DNA of 64,000 nt from Pseudomonadota bacterium (GCA_016201105.1 JACQDN010000061.1:1-64000), one strand, 5' to 3'; shown: positions 33,105-41,557, numbered from the stretch's first letter. The notes: generated from the sequence alone by a model not told the origin. Program-made: numbers and translations.

Positions 33105-33365
33105 AGCCTATGGTCGGCGGGCTCGAAAGCCGATGACCTCAAAAGGAATTCGTTTGGACCCGGGGGCGGTACCCGGCACCTCCACCATAAGCGCACCACT
33201 CTGGCCCAGGTGCGCTTTTTTTGGGGGTGAAACAGGTTCGACAGGCGATGGATGTTTGAGCGAGGCGTAAGAGCACGTAGGTGCGAACGATAATTCGCCC
33301 ATGAACAACGACGTGGCTCTCGCCGCGTAATTGTTACGGCGCTCTCAGAGCGTGGCAACAGAATC
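33105..33365 (+). ncRNA. ssrA: Circularly permuted two-piece tmRNA
   Basis: The acceptor half comes first: a T-arm CCGGGGGCGGTACCCGG and the 3' end CACCTCC-A-CCA (33177-33187). After a 35-nt spacer the coding half begins GGGGGTG (33223-33229), which pairs with CACCTCC to form the 7-bp acceptor stem. GGTTCGACAGG follows as in other tmRNAs. The tag frame starts at GCG 33283 and reads ANDNSPMNNDVALAA, ending TAA at 33328-33330, then a hairpin (33333-33360). tmRNA frees stalled ribosomes with SmpB and tags the peptide for ClpXP. The permuted order is the rule in Alphaproteobacteria. The outer ends (33105 and 33365) are approximate. Confidence 0.93.
33189..33222 (+). terminator. Intrinsic-terminator-shaped hairpin inside the permuted tmRNA spacer
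   Basis: AAGCGCACC (33189-33197) pairs perfectly with GGTGCGCTT (33209-33217) around an 11-nt loop and is followed by a T-run to 33222. This is the canonical shape of a Rho-independent terminator. It lies exactly between the CCA end of the acceptor half and the first base of the coding half. It could be a processing signal instead, since the spacer must be removed. Confidence 0.7.
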
Positions 33366-33372
33366 TGAGCGG

Positions 33373-33405
33373 AAAGCCCGGTGGCGCAAGCCACCGGGCT
33401 TTTTG
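33373..33405 (+). terminator. Rho-independent terminator after tmRNA
   Basis: AAAGCCCGGTGGC and GCCACCGGGCTTT form a 13-bp stem with a GCAA tetraloop, followed by TT and GCTT. It stands between the end of the tmRNA and the convergent gene at 33427, and can serve both directions because of the A-run on its left. Confidence 0.9.
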
Positions 33406-33426
33406 CTTGTGATCGAGCCGCGGGCC

Positions 33427-35472
33427 TTACGGCTTTCCGCCGCGCTGCCACTGCTCGTAGTGCACCCGATAGGTGCATCCGGGCGCCGTGTTGCAATCTG
33501 TCGACATCGTGGGATCGACGAATTTGTAGTTGTAGCCGAGACTTGAGAACCATGTGCCGCTGGAACCCGAATTGCGCACAGCAAACATGTCACCAAAACG
33601 CGTCACCAGCACCGGGTTGCCGTTGGTGTCGAAAGCCGGCGCCCCCATACTGTCCTGATCCTGGTAGGTGAACGTGGCGTCGCTCGGTTCCACGTAGTAG
33701 ACGACATAGTCCCCGAGATAACCCACTGTCGAGGTTGCGTAGTCGTTCGGTCCGCCATAAGCGACGGATACGCCGATATCGCCGTTAGGCGCCGTGGCGA
33801 GCGACGGGTAGGAGAACGCATAGGGCGTGTTCCAGATATCGTATTCGCCCACTGTGTCGAGCGTCGTGTCGTCGACGTGGACGATGTCGACATAAGGCTG
33901 GGGCCGTCCGTTTGAACAGCTGGCGTCGTCGCGCGCAGCGGCCCAACCAAACCACACTTCGCCATGAGACTTTCCGGTTTGCGCGGCAGTCTGGCGGGTC
34001 GCCGCGACGATCGCGCCGGTCCCGGCGGCACGTTTGTTGTCCAGCCATTGCTGGCCGTCCGGCGCCAGGATGGCGAAGTCCGTGCTGCAATAGGTGTTGA
34101 CCACTGTGGAATGCCCGTTGATGAAGTCCGACGTGTCGGCCCAGCGGAAGACCTCCAAGTCGCTGTTGTCGATGTGACCGGCCCAGTACATCGCGTCGGG
34201 GCTGTTTTGGGACAGGCGCGAGGCGGTCGCGAGGCCCATGTCCGTCGATTGGCCTGGACCAAACATTGCGCCATTGATCGGTCCCCCCGCTACGATTTCG
34301 GAGAGCTTGAAGCGTGCGACGATCAACCCGCCTATGGCGCCGGTCGCATCGGAGCCGTTGACGTTCACATAGAGATAGGAATTGGTAAAAGCGATGTCCG
34401 GATAATCGAGGCCACCGGCGCTTTTGACCGTGGCTTGAGTCACGTCAAACCAATTCCAGCTGTTGGGATTGGCAATCAGATCGGCAGGATGGGCGTAGGC
34501 GATCCGCAGGCGGTTCGTTCCGCCGGCCGTTGCACTATATTGCAGCAGCCAGAAGAACAAATCCTGGCCCGGATTGTAGATGATCACCTGATCGCAGCAG
34601 AGGCCGCCGTCGTCTTGTGGAAAGATCGTCGTTGGATCGATCTGGGTGAACGTCTGACCGTCGTCCTTCGAGTAGAGCAGATAGGAGTTGGCGGTGGAAA
34701 GAACGACACCGGCAACCGAAGCCACGGCGGTCGACGGATCCGGCGGGGCATTGACCGGCTCCGCGCTTGCCGTGTCGCGGATGAAGATCGCGCTCTGCCC
34801 GAGTTGTCCCGGCGGCGGCGCCTTTGCGGGACCGGTGTGGGTCGGTTTGACCGGGAAGAGATGAACGATCGGTCCGCGGGGAACCGGCGGTCCGAGCGCG
34901 TTGTTGTCGTTCAGGTCGGGGTGAACGGCCGACGGTGGCGTCGGCACGCCGCTCGTCTTGTGCGGCGTGAGCACGATTTTGACCGCCGCAATTGGACCGT
35001 TGGTGGGTTTTACAATTTTGATCTTCGCGGTCAGAGAGAACGTCTTCTGCGGCCCGCCGTCTGCATACAAACCCGAAAGCGCGAGCGTGTAGCTTCCTGG
35101 CACCGCCAGCGCGCTGAATCGCGTTTGCAGAACGGCACGGCCGGTCGGAATGATTTGGCCGACGATCATGGGCAGCACAAGCGGCTCCGCGCGCGATGCG
35201 CCGCTCAGCGTCACGTCGGTGATCGCGACATTCGTGGCAACGCGGCCTCCGTCGTTCAGGATCGGCACGGCAACTGCGATGGAGCCGTCGCTCCAAACCG
35301 AATATCCGGACGCGCCGAGGTCAAGCTTCGCGTGGCACGAGCTGCTGCTGGGCTGAAGAAAGCACCGCGCCTTGGCCACGAGCTTGTCGCCGGAGGAGCA
35401 CCACAACAGCCATGCCAACAGGACAAGAAGAATGAGGAGAAGGATGACGATGATCCAAAGAAACTTCTTCAT
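33427..35472 (-). CDS. Large membrane-anchored extracytoplasmic protein, sialidase-like propeller suspected
   Basis: The protein has 681 residues. It starts MKKFLWIIVILLLILLVLLA, a single N-terminal membrane anchor, followed by a CARDB-like beta domain (AVPILNDGGRVATNVAITDV to LALSGLYADGG), a proline-rich linker near residues 180-230, and a large C-terminal region. That region has sialidase-like features (LLYSKDDGQTFTQIDPTTIF with an Asp-box-like S-x-D-x-G-x-x-F, and YPDIAFTNSYLYVNVNG). Extracellular beta-propeller binding or hydrolysis is plausible. The catalytic residues of sialidases are not all identifiable, so the activity is not assigned. Confidence 0.7.
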   Translation of the reverse strand: MKKFLWIIVILLLILLVLLAWLLWCSSGDKLVAKARCFLQPSSSSCHAKLDLGASGYSVWSDGSIAVAVPILNDGGRVATNVAITDVTLSGASRAEPLVLPMIVGQIIPTGRAVLQTRFSALAVPGSYTLALSGLYADGGPQKTFSLTAKIKIVKPTNGPIAAVKIVLTPHKTSGVPTPPSAVHPDLNDNNALGPPVPRGPIVHLFPVKPTHTGPAKAPPPGQLGQSAIFIRDTASAEPVNAPPDPSTAVASVAGVVLSTANSYLLYSKDDGQTFTQIDPTTIFPQDDGGLCCDQVIIYNPGQDLFFWLLQYSATAGGTNRLRIAYAHPADLIANPNSWNWFDVTQATVKSAGGLDYPDIAFTNSYLYVNVNGSDATGAIGGLIVARFKLSEIVAGGPINGAMFGPGQSTDMGLATASRLSQNSPDAMYWAGHIDNSDLEVFRWADTSDFINGHSTVVNTYCSTDFAILAPDGQQWLDNKRAAGTGAIVAATRQTAAQTGKSHGEVWFGWAAARDDASCSNGRPQPYVDIVHVDDTTLDTVGEYDIWNTPYAFSYPSLATAPNGDIGVSVAYGGPNDYATSTVGYLGDYVVYYVEPSDATFTYQDQDSMGAPAFDTNGNPVLVTRFGDMFAVRNSGSSGTWFSSLGYNYKFVDPTMSTDCNTAPGCTYRVHYEQWQRGGKP

Positions 35473-36010
35473 GGTCGCGCCCCTTTAATGTGTATTTGGC
35501 AATTGCGTTCGGCGTTCATTCCTCGCGTGGGTCGTGGCGGCAGACGTGTCAGGATTATGGCCGCCACGATGAAATTGAAATGCAATAATAATCCAATCGA
35601 TTTTATCTCTTACACCTTTGAAATCCAATGCCGTTGATGTCCGAGGTGATGACGCTTCCATGGCGTTTTTCGTCACGGAGTTGGCGGCGTGCTTCAATCT
35701 TTGCAGAATCTATTCCTGTCAGAGTCGCAGCTGGACAGAATCCGGTGATGGCTTGCATGGGTTCCGGTTTGCTCGTTCGTATGGCTCAGGATGCGATTTG
35801 CGACACCAAACCGGGGATATTGAAAATACCGCCGCCCCATTCCTTGAGAGAGCAACCCGAACCCCGCTCGCGCGCCCCGTCTATCCCATCGCGCCGGAAG
35901 GTTCGGCGCCATTGCCTTTCAACACGGGGCCTTTCGACGCGGGTAGCGCGGCCGCTTGGAAATCGCGTTGAGAGCACCGTCGGGGAATATTTCCCATCCC
36001 TCCGAGGTAT
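35473..36010. other. 538-bp intergenic stretch without a supported gene
   Basis: Open frames here (for example 35618-35971) show no codon bias or family likeness. GGGAATATTTCCC, a small dyad at 35983-35995, lies 15 bp before the sigma-factor ATG; it could belong to the promoter if translation actually begins at the later ATG (36056). Nothing else is recognised. Confidence 0.5.
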
Positions 36011-36598
36011 ATGTCTCGTAACATCCACGGGAAACGACGTCGGCTGGCACTTGCGATGGACGAACGGCGGCGCAGATTTGAAGCGCTCCTGCTGCCGCAT
36101 CTCGATGCGGCCTACAATCTTGCGCGCTGGCTTTCGCGCTCCGCAGCGGAAGCCGAGGACGTCGTGCAGGACGCGATGCTGCGTGCGCTCAAATCCTTCG
36201 ACAGATTTCGCGGCGGCGATGCCAGGCCGTGGCTGCTCGCCATCGTGCGCAATTGCCACCGCACGGCCGCGAAACGGCGGGCGAGTTTTGTGTCCGTACC
36301 AATCGACGAAGAGATCGACGGCATGACCGGAGATATCCCCAACGCCTTTCGCGCGGACACGCCCGATCCGGAAAGCGCGGCCACGGCAAACGCGGAGCGC
36401 CGCAAGCTCGACACCGTCCTGGCCGCTTTGCCGGAGGAGTTTCGCGAAGTGCTGATCCTGCGCGAGCTCGAAGAGATGTCCTATCGCGAGATCGCCGAAG
36501 CGACCGGCGTGCCGATGGGAACGGTGATGTCGCGGCTTGCCAGAGCGCGCGCGCTTCTCAAGGAGCGTTGGCTTCAGAGCGAAGGAGCGTCGTCATGA
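36011..36598 (+). CDS. ECF-type RNA polymerase sigma factor
   Basis: The protein has 195 residues from the ATG at 36011, which has a CGAGG site; an in-frame ATG at 36056 (MDERRRRFEALLLPH) is the alternative. Sigma region 2 (LLPHLDAAYNLARWLSRSAA, EDVVQDAMLRALKSFDRFRG) and region 4 (LPEEFREVLILRELEEMSYR, EIAEATGVPMGTVMSRLARA) are both present, with no region 3, as in ECF sigmas. It overlaps its anti-sigma gene in an ATGA. With the metallophosphoesterase and cupredoxin genes downstream it forms a likely stress-response unit. The inducing signal is unknown. Confidence 0.95.
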   Translation: MSRNIHGKRRRLALAMDERRRRFEALLLPHLDAAYNLARWLSRSAAEAEDVVQDAMLRALKSFDRFRGGDARPWLLAIVRNCHRTAAKRRASFVSVPIDEEIDGMTGDIPNAFRADTPDPESAATANAERRKLDTVLAALPEEFREVLILRELEEMSYREIAEATGVPMGTVMSRLARARALLKERWLQSEGASS

Positions 36599-37374
36599 GC
36601 TGTACAAAACTGCTGACGACCCAGGCTTATATCGACGACGAACTCGATGCCGCTGCCGCCCTCGCGGCAGAGCGGCACATCGAGACCTGCGCCGAATGCG
36701 CCGCCTTGCGCGCCGAGGGCTTGGCGATCCGCAAGGCGCTGCGCGAACAGGCCAGCTATCACCGCGCCCCGGAAAAACTGCGCGCGGCCGTTCGGCAGAA
36801 GATCGGCGATCCGGTGAGCTCGCCTTCGGTTGCTAAGGGCGGGTTCGGCGCGCTGGCAAAACCCGGGCGCTCCTTCTTCGCCGGTGCCGGATTCGGCGCG
36901 GCGCTTGCGCTCGCCGCGAGCCTGCTGATCTTCGTCCTCGGCGCGCCAGTTCGAGACGAGATGGCGAACGACGTGGTCGCGGCCCATATCCGCTCGCTGA
37001 TCGGCACCCATCTCGTCGACGTCGCCTCGAACGATCATCACACGGTAAAACCGTGGTTTGCCGGACATTCCGACGTCTCCCCGCCGGTCGGCGATTTTGC
37101 GAAGGCGGGATTCACGCTGGTCGGCGGGCGCGTCGATTATGTGGACGGCCGCCGTGCGGCGGTCACGGTCTATCGTCACGGCGCCCATGTGATGAACGTG
37201 TTCGCCTGGAAAGATCTGGGCGACGTGAAGCCGGGAACGCGGCTGCGCAACGGCTATCGCCTGCTGTCCTGGGAAAAACACGGGCTCTTCTTCTGCGCCG
37301 TGTCCGACACTGGCCAGAGCGAGCTCGTGCGGCTGTCCCAGCTTATCCAGAGTTCCGATCGTGCTACGGAATAG
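36595..37374 (+). CDS. Transmembrane anti-sigma factor with a zf-HC2 domain
   Basis: The protein has 259 residues and its start overlaps the sigma stop. The N-terminal zinc-binding anti-sigma motif is AERHIETCAECAALRAEG (H-x3-C-x2-C) in residues 22-40. One membrane helix (FFAGAGFGAALALAASLLIF, about 105-127) separates it from a periplasmic domain of about 130 residues (FTLVGGRVDYVDGRRAAVTV, VYRHGAHVMNVFAWKD). It should hold the ECF sigma inactive until an envelope signal releases it. Topology and motif are clear; the sensed signal is not. Confidence 0.92.
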   Translation: MSCTKLLTTQAYIDDELDAAAALAAERHIETCAECAALRAEGLAIRKALREQASYHRAPEKLRAAVRQKIGDPVSSPSVAKGGFGALAKPGRSFFAGAGFGAALALAASLLIFVLGAPVRDEMANDVVAAHIRSLIGTHLVDVASNDHHTVKPWFAGHSDVSPPVGDFAKAGFTLVGGRVDYVDGRRAAVTVYRHGAHVMNVFAWKDLGDVKPGTRLRNGYRLLSWEKHGLFFCAVSDTGQSELVRLSQLIQSSDRATE

Positions 37375-37406
37375 AAGCCATCTTTTGGGTTGAATCTCCA
37401 AAATTA

Positions 37407-37529
37407 CCGTCATGGCCGGGCGTGTCCCGGCCACCCAAGATCGCGATGACGAATTTCGTTCCCCAATTGGTCGGCACGGTGATCATGGATGGCCGGCACG
37501 CGCCCTGCGGGCTTGGCCGGCCATGACGG
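37407..37529. repeat. CCGTCATGGCCGG...CCGGCCATGACGG palindrome with a T-run
   Basis: The 13-bp ends (37407-37420 and 37517-37529) are inverted copies, with inner hairpins GGCCGGGCGTGTCCCGGCC and a GCGCCCTGCGGGC element. TTTTCTTTTTTT follows at once, so this copy may terminate the sigma/anti-sigma transcript. It separates them from the metallophosphoesterase gene. It belongs to the GTCATGGCCGGG type of dispersed repeat common in Alphaproteobacteria. Confidence 0.75.
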
Positions 37530-37623
37530 TTTTCTTTTTTTGGGATGAACAAACCCAAACCTATCGGGAATAAATCACCGGCTGCGCGAGTCTTGCACCT
37601 CGAATTCCTCTTGAGGCTCGACC

Positions 37624-38553
37624 ATGTCCGACGATTTTACCGTCTCCTCCCGGCGCGGCGCGCTCAAATGTCTGGCTTTTGGCGGCGCGGGAACGTTGTT
37701 CGCGCTCACGGGCGGCGTGCTGGCCCCGATCGATCTCGCCTTCGGCGCCGCGCCTCACGCGCCGGCCGGCGCAACGCCGCTTTTCGTGCAGATCAGCGAT
37801 ACGCATATCGGCTTCGCCAAGGATGCCAATCCCGATGTGAACGGCACGCTCAAGCAGACCATCGCCCTGGTGAACGCCATGCCGGAACGGCCCGCGTTCA
37901 TCGTTCATACCGGCGACATCACGCACCTGACCAAGCCGGAGGAATTCGACACCGCGGCGCAACTTTTCTCGGGCTTGAAGGTGACGGAGCTCCATACCGT
38001 TCCCGGAGAGCACGACGTGACCGACGGCACCGGCGCGGCCTATTTCGAGCGCTATGGCAAGCCTTCCAACAACAAGGGCTATTACAGCTTCGACCACAAG
38101 GGTGTGCACTTCATCGCGCTGGTGAACGTGATGAACTTCAAGGCCGGCGGCCTCGGCGCATTGGGTGACGAACAGATGGCCTGGCTGCAGAACGATCTGA
38201 AGCACCGGCCTCGCAGCCAACCCATCGTCGTGTTCGCGCACATGCCGCTATGGACGATCTATGAGCCCTGGGGCTGGGGCACAGCGGAATCCGCTTTGAT
38301 CGCGACGCTGCTGCGCCCGTTCGGATCGGTCACGGTTCTCAACGGGCACATCCATCAGATCGTGCAGAAGGTGGAAGGCAATATCACCTTTCACACCGCG
38401 CGCTCGACGGCCTATCCGCAGCCCGCCGCCGGCGATGGCCCCGGCCCCGGGCCTCTCAAAGTGCCCGCCGATCAACTGCCCAAGATGCTGGGCGTGACGT
38501 CGCTCACCGTGAGGCATCACAAAGCATCGCTCGCGGACACCACGCTGGTCTGA
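37624..38553 (+). CDS. Tat-exported calcineurin-like metallophosphoesterase
   Basis: The protein has 309 residues. The N-terminus SSRRGALKCLAFGGAGTLFA has a twin-arginine signal, so it should be folded before export. Metallophosphoesterase blocks are seen: FVQISDTHIGF (D-x-H), VHTGDITH (G-D), a GEHD block in HTVPGEHDVTD, VFAHMPLW and LNGHIHQ (G-H-x-H). Most family members have GNHD in the third block; here Asn is replaced by Glu. The chain should hydrolyse phosphate esters in the periplasm, but this change may alter metal binding. It is followed by the cupredoxin gene with 27 bp between. Confidence 0.88.
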   Translation: MSDDFTVSSRRGALKCLAFGGAGTLFALTGGVLAPIDLAFGAAPHAPAGATPLFVQISDTHIGFAKDANPDVNGTLKQTIALVNAMPERPAFIVHTGDITHLTKPEEFDTAAQLFSGLKVTELHTVPGEHDVTDGTGAAYFERYGKPSNNKGYYSFDHKGVHFIALVNVMNFKAGGLGALGDEQMAWLQNDLKHRPRSQPIVVFAHMPLWTIYEPWGWGTAESALIATLLRPFGSVTVLNGHIHQIVQKVEGNITFHTARSTAYPQPAAGDGPGPGPLKVPADQLPKMLGVTSLTVRHHKASLADTTLV

Positions 38554-38580
38554 ACTCAACCCACTCGAAAAGGAAATCCC

Positions 38581-38910
38581 ATGCTTTCGCACGCGCTTCG
38601 CCATGCCCTCCCCGTAGCCGCCGTTCTCCTGCTGGCCGGATCGCAAATTGCCACCGCGTCGGATCCGAACACCATCGTCATCAAGAACTTCGATTTCTCA
38701 CCGATGCAGACGACCGTCAGCGTCGGTGCGACGGTGACGTGGCAAAATCAGGATGAGGAACCTCACACCGTGACGAGCGATTCCGGCGCCTTCCGCTCCG
38801 GCGCGATCGACGGCGGCGCCAGCTTCACGTTCAAATTCGACAAGCCGGGCACCTACAAATATGTCTGCTCGATCCATCCCAAGATGGTCGGCACGGTTGT
38901 CGTGAAGTGA
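38581..38910 (+). CDS. Secreted cupredoxin-domain protein (plastocyanin/pseudoazurin-like)
   Basis: The protein has 109 residues. The signal peptide MLSHALRHALPVAAVLLLAG ends near ATA-S. The type 1 copper ligands are complete: His in DEEPHTVTSD, Cys and His in YVCSIHPKM, and Met in HPKM. It should bind one copper and shuttle electrons in the periplasm. AAGGAAA precedes the start. It follows the metallophosphoesterase gene, and the sigma/anti-sigma/phosphoesterase/cupredoxin order suggests joint control. The electron partner is unknown. Confidence 0.92.
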   Translation: MLSHALRHALPVAAVLLLAGSQIATASDPNTIVIKNFDFSPMQTTVSVGATVTWQNQDEEPHTVTSDSGAFRSGAIDGGASFTFKFDKPGTYKYVCSIHPKMVGTVVVK

Positions 38911-38943
38911 GGTTTATCAGCCCTCCCACCGTCGTCCAGGCTA

Positions 38944-39051
38944 AGCGTCACGAAGTGACGCGCGTGCCGGGACCCATACCCGCGGTGCTGAAAATCTCTA
39001 CCCAGAAATTCAACAGCGTGATTATGGGTCCCGGCACAAGGCCGGGATGAC
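38944..39051. repeat. GTGCCGGGACCCATA...TATGGGTCCCGGCAC dispersed palindrome
   Basis: 15-bp perfect arms (38963-38977 and 39022-39036) enclose 44 bp; GCGTCACGAAGTGACGC forms an extra hairpin at 38944-38960. It fills the gap between the convergent cupredoxin and M3 peptidase genes. The sequence is of the type ATGGGTCCCGGCACAAGGCC seen repeatedly in alphaproteobacterial intergenic regions. Confidence 0.78.
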
Positions 39052-39079
39052 GATCTCTTTGAGATGACGACGCCGACGC

Positions 39080-41227
39080 TTAATGCGCCGGCTTCGCGAG
39101 GCCGCGATGTTCCAGCATCGGGCCGATGTCCGGATCCTTGCCGTAGAAATCGTGGAACATCTTGCCGTACTCCACGGTATGTCCCTTGGACAAGATCATG
39201 TCGCGGAAGCGCTGGCCGTTGGCGCGCGTAAGCCCGCCATGCGCGGTGAACCAGGCAAAGGCGTCGTCGTCGAGCATGACACACCATTGATAGGCGTAAT
39301 AGCCCGCCGCATAGCCGTTGGACCAGATGTGCAGGAAGTAGCTTGAGCGGTAGCGCGTCGGCACGTAGGCGAAATCGGTGTGGGTGTTCTTCAGCGCCTG
39401 AAGCTCGAAGGCATCGACATCCTGCTTTGGCGATCCCGCCGGTTGTTCATGCCACTGCATGTCGAGCTCGGACGCCGCCAGCAGCTCGCCCAAGGCGTAA
39501 CCCTGATTCCAGGTTTGGGATTTCTTGATCTTGTCGACCAGTGCCTGCGGGATAGGCTGGTGAGTCTTGTAGTTCACCGCATAGTGCTTGAGCACATCGG
39601 GATAGAGCGCCCAGTGCTCGTTGAACTGCGAAGGAAACTCCACGAAATCGCGCGCGACGGCAGTGCCCGAGAGTGTCTCGTATTGTCCGCTGGCAAACAG
39701 CCCGTGCAGCGCGTGGCCGAATTCATGGAACATCGTCGTCACATCATCGAAGCTGATCAACGCGGGCTGGCCGGGCGCGGGCTTGGTGAAGTTGGCGACG
39801 TTGAAGACCACGGGCTTGGTGCCCAGCAATTTCGACTGGTTGACGAAATTGCTCATCCACGCGCCGCCCGATTTGTTGTCGCGCTTGTAGTAGTCGAAAT
39901 ACATCAAGCCGAGCTGCGAGCCGTCCTTGTCGAACACGTCGAACACCCGCACGTCGGGCTGGTAGACGGGAATGTCGTGGCGTTCCTTGAAGGTGAGGCC
40001 GTAGAGCTGATTGGCGGCATAGAACACGCCGTCCTGCAGCACCTTGTTGAGCTCGAAATAGGGCTTGAGCTCGCTCTGGTCGAGATCGTATTTCGCCTTG
40101 CGCACCTTGTCGGAATACATCTCCCAGTCCCACGGCTTGAGCTCGAAGTGCTTGCCGCCCTTGTCGATCATCGCCTGGATCTGCTTGGCTTCGTCGGCGA
40201 TCTTCACCGCGGTGGCAGGGGTCAGACGCCCGATGAACTTCTCCACCTTGTCCGGCGTGTTCGCCATTTGATTGTAGAGCGCGTAGGCGGCGTAGTTCTG
40301 ATAGCCCAGGAGTTTCGCCTTGTCGGCGCGCAGTTGCGCGAGCCGCGCGATGGTGGCGCGGGTGTCGTTCGCGTCGCGCTTTTCGCTGCGCGTCCACGAA
40401 GCCTGGAACAGTTTCTGGCGCACATCGCGGTTGGTGAGCGAGCCGAGCAGAGGCTGCTGCGTCGTGTTCAGCAGCGGGAGGACATATTTGCCCTTCAGTT
40501 TGCGCGCCTCGGCCGCGTGCGCGGCGGCGGCGATTTCTTCATCGCTCAGCCCGGCAAGATCGGCCTTGTTGTCCACCACCAGCGCCCCCGCCTTGGCGGC
40601 GGCCAGCAGCTTCTGCTGGAAGGCGGTAGTGAGGCTTGCTTCTTCCTTGTTGAGCGCGCGCAGCTTCGTCTTGTCGGAATCGGAGAGATTGGCGCCGGCA
40701 TGGACGAACTGCAGATAGTAGACCTCGAGAAGCTCGCGCGATTCCGCATCGAGCTTGAGCTTGTCGCGCTGGTCGTAGATCGCTTTCACGCGGGCGAAGA
40801 GCTTGGGATTGAGATTGATGGCGTCGCTGTGCTCGGCGAGCTTCGGCGCCTCGATGGTCTGCACCTTATCGAGCGCGTCGTTGGTGTTGGCGCTGGTGAG
40901 CGCAAAGAAGGCAAGCGACACGCGGTCGAGCATGCGCCCCGATTTCTCGATTCTCACGATGGTGTTCTCGAAGGTGGGTACCGCTTTGCTGTTGGCGATC
41001 GCGTCGATTTCGGCGCGCTGCTGGCGCATCGCTTCGTCAAATGCCGGCTGATAGTCGCTGTCCTTGATCTTGTCGAAGGGCGGCGCTTGCAAGGGCAACG
41101 TGCTCGGGCTCGCAAACGGATTGCCGGCCGGCGTTTCCTTCGCCAGAAGGTTGGGCGCCCCCGCAAGAAGCGCGAAAGCGGAAGACGCAAGAAGGAGCGT
41201 GCGAACGTAACCGGATTTAGACGTCAT
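39080..41227 (-). CDS. M3 family zinc metallopeptidase (Dcp/oligopeptidase A-like), exported
   Basis: The protein has 715 residues from the ATG at 41227. A signal peptide (TLLLASSAFALLAGAPNLLA) predicts export to the periplasm. The zinc site is TMFHEFGHALHGLF with the third ligand Glu downstream (DFVEFPSQFNEHW), and the closing YAYQWCVMLDDDAFAWF region is typical of M3 peptidases. Related Dcp enzymes release dipeptides from peptide C-termini. Length and motif order match Dcp. No operon partner is evident; the formate dehydrogenase gene is divergent. Confidence 0.94.
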   Translation of the reverse strand: MTSKSGYVRTLLLASSAFALLAGAPNLLAKETPAGNPFASPSTLPLQAPPFDKIKDSDYQPAFDEAMRQQRAEIDAIANSKAVPTFENTIVRIEKSGRMLDRVSLAFFALTSANTNDALDKVQTIEAPKLAEHSDAINLNPKLFARVKAIYDQRDKLKLDAESRELLEVYYLQFVHAGANLSDSDKTKLRALNKEEASLTTAFQQKLLAAAKAGALVVDNKADLAGLSDEEIAAAAHAAEARKLKGKYVLPLLNTTQQPLLGSLTNRDVRQKLFQASWTRSEKRDANDTRATIARLAQLRADKAKLLGYQNYAAYALYNQMANTPDKVEKFIGRLTPATAVKIADEAKQIQAMIDKGGKHFELKPWDWEMYSDKVRKAKYDLDQSELKPYFELNKVLQDGVFYAANQLYGLTFKERHDIPVYQPDVRVFDVFDKDGSQLGLMYFDYYKRDNKSGGAWMSNFVNQSKLLGTKPVVFNVANFTKPAPGQPALISFDDVTTMFHEFGHALHGLFASGQYETLSGTAVARDFVEFPSQFNEHWALYPDVLKHYAVNYKTHQPIPQALVDKIKKSQTWNQGYALGELLAASELDMQWHEQPAGSPKQDVDAFELQALKNTHTDFAYVPTRYRSSYFLHIWSNGYAAGYYAYQWCVMLDDDAFAWFTAHGGLTRANGQRFRDMILSKGHTVEYGKMFHDFYGKDPDIGPMLEHRGLAKPAH

Positions 41228-41510
41228 GGTGTTTTTGTTCCTGATTGGTGAAGCGGTCGCGGGAGAGCCAAGGTATTGCTGCACGCATCAATCGGCAAGC
41301 AACTCAAACCGTGTCCGCACCATATCGAGCAATGCGCCAGGCTTGCAGCTGCTTTGTAAAATGGAGAAGGCACAGAGGCGCAGGACTTTCAATTCAAACG
41401 CGCGTGATGCGCCAAGGACGGTCGGTAACCAACACCGGAACGCGGCTTTGGCACCTCATGCCAACGCGATACGCAAATCTGAGCCCGCGCAGTTTGGCGT
41501 CTCGAAGCGC

Positions 41511-41557
41511 CATCGGCGGGCATTCTGCTGCAAAGCAGCGTAAGCTCGCCCGCGATG
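41511..41557 (+). promoter_or_regulatory. Stem-loop that contains the formate dehydrogenase start codon
   Basis: CATCGGCGGGC (41511-41521) pairs with GCCCGCGATG (41548-41557) with one bulge, and CTGCTGCAAAGCAG forms an inner hairpin. The ATG at 41555-41557 lies at the end of the 3' arm, and no Shine-Dalgarno sequence is visible. The structure would hide the start codon, so it could regulate translation; it could also be a chance repeat. Confidence 0.4.

Noticed and set aside
35618-36326. Two open frames before and across the ECF sigma gene
   Set aside because: No ribosome binding site or family likeness, and the second overlaps the clear sigma-factor frame.
39380-41251. Long open frame of about 620 codons on the plus strand opposite the M3 peptidase gene
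   Set aside because: It mirrors the codon phase of the real minus-strand gene in GC-rich DNA, is rich in Arg/Leu/Val/His as such shadows are, and shows no domain. The same holds for the long antisense frames opposite the DUF885 (12665-14911) and guaB (7176-8672) genes.
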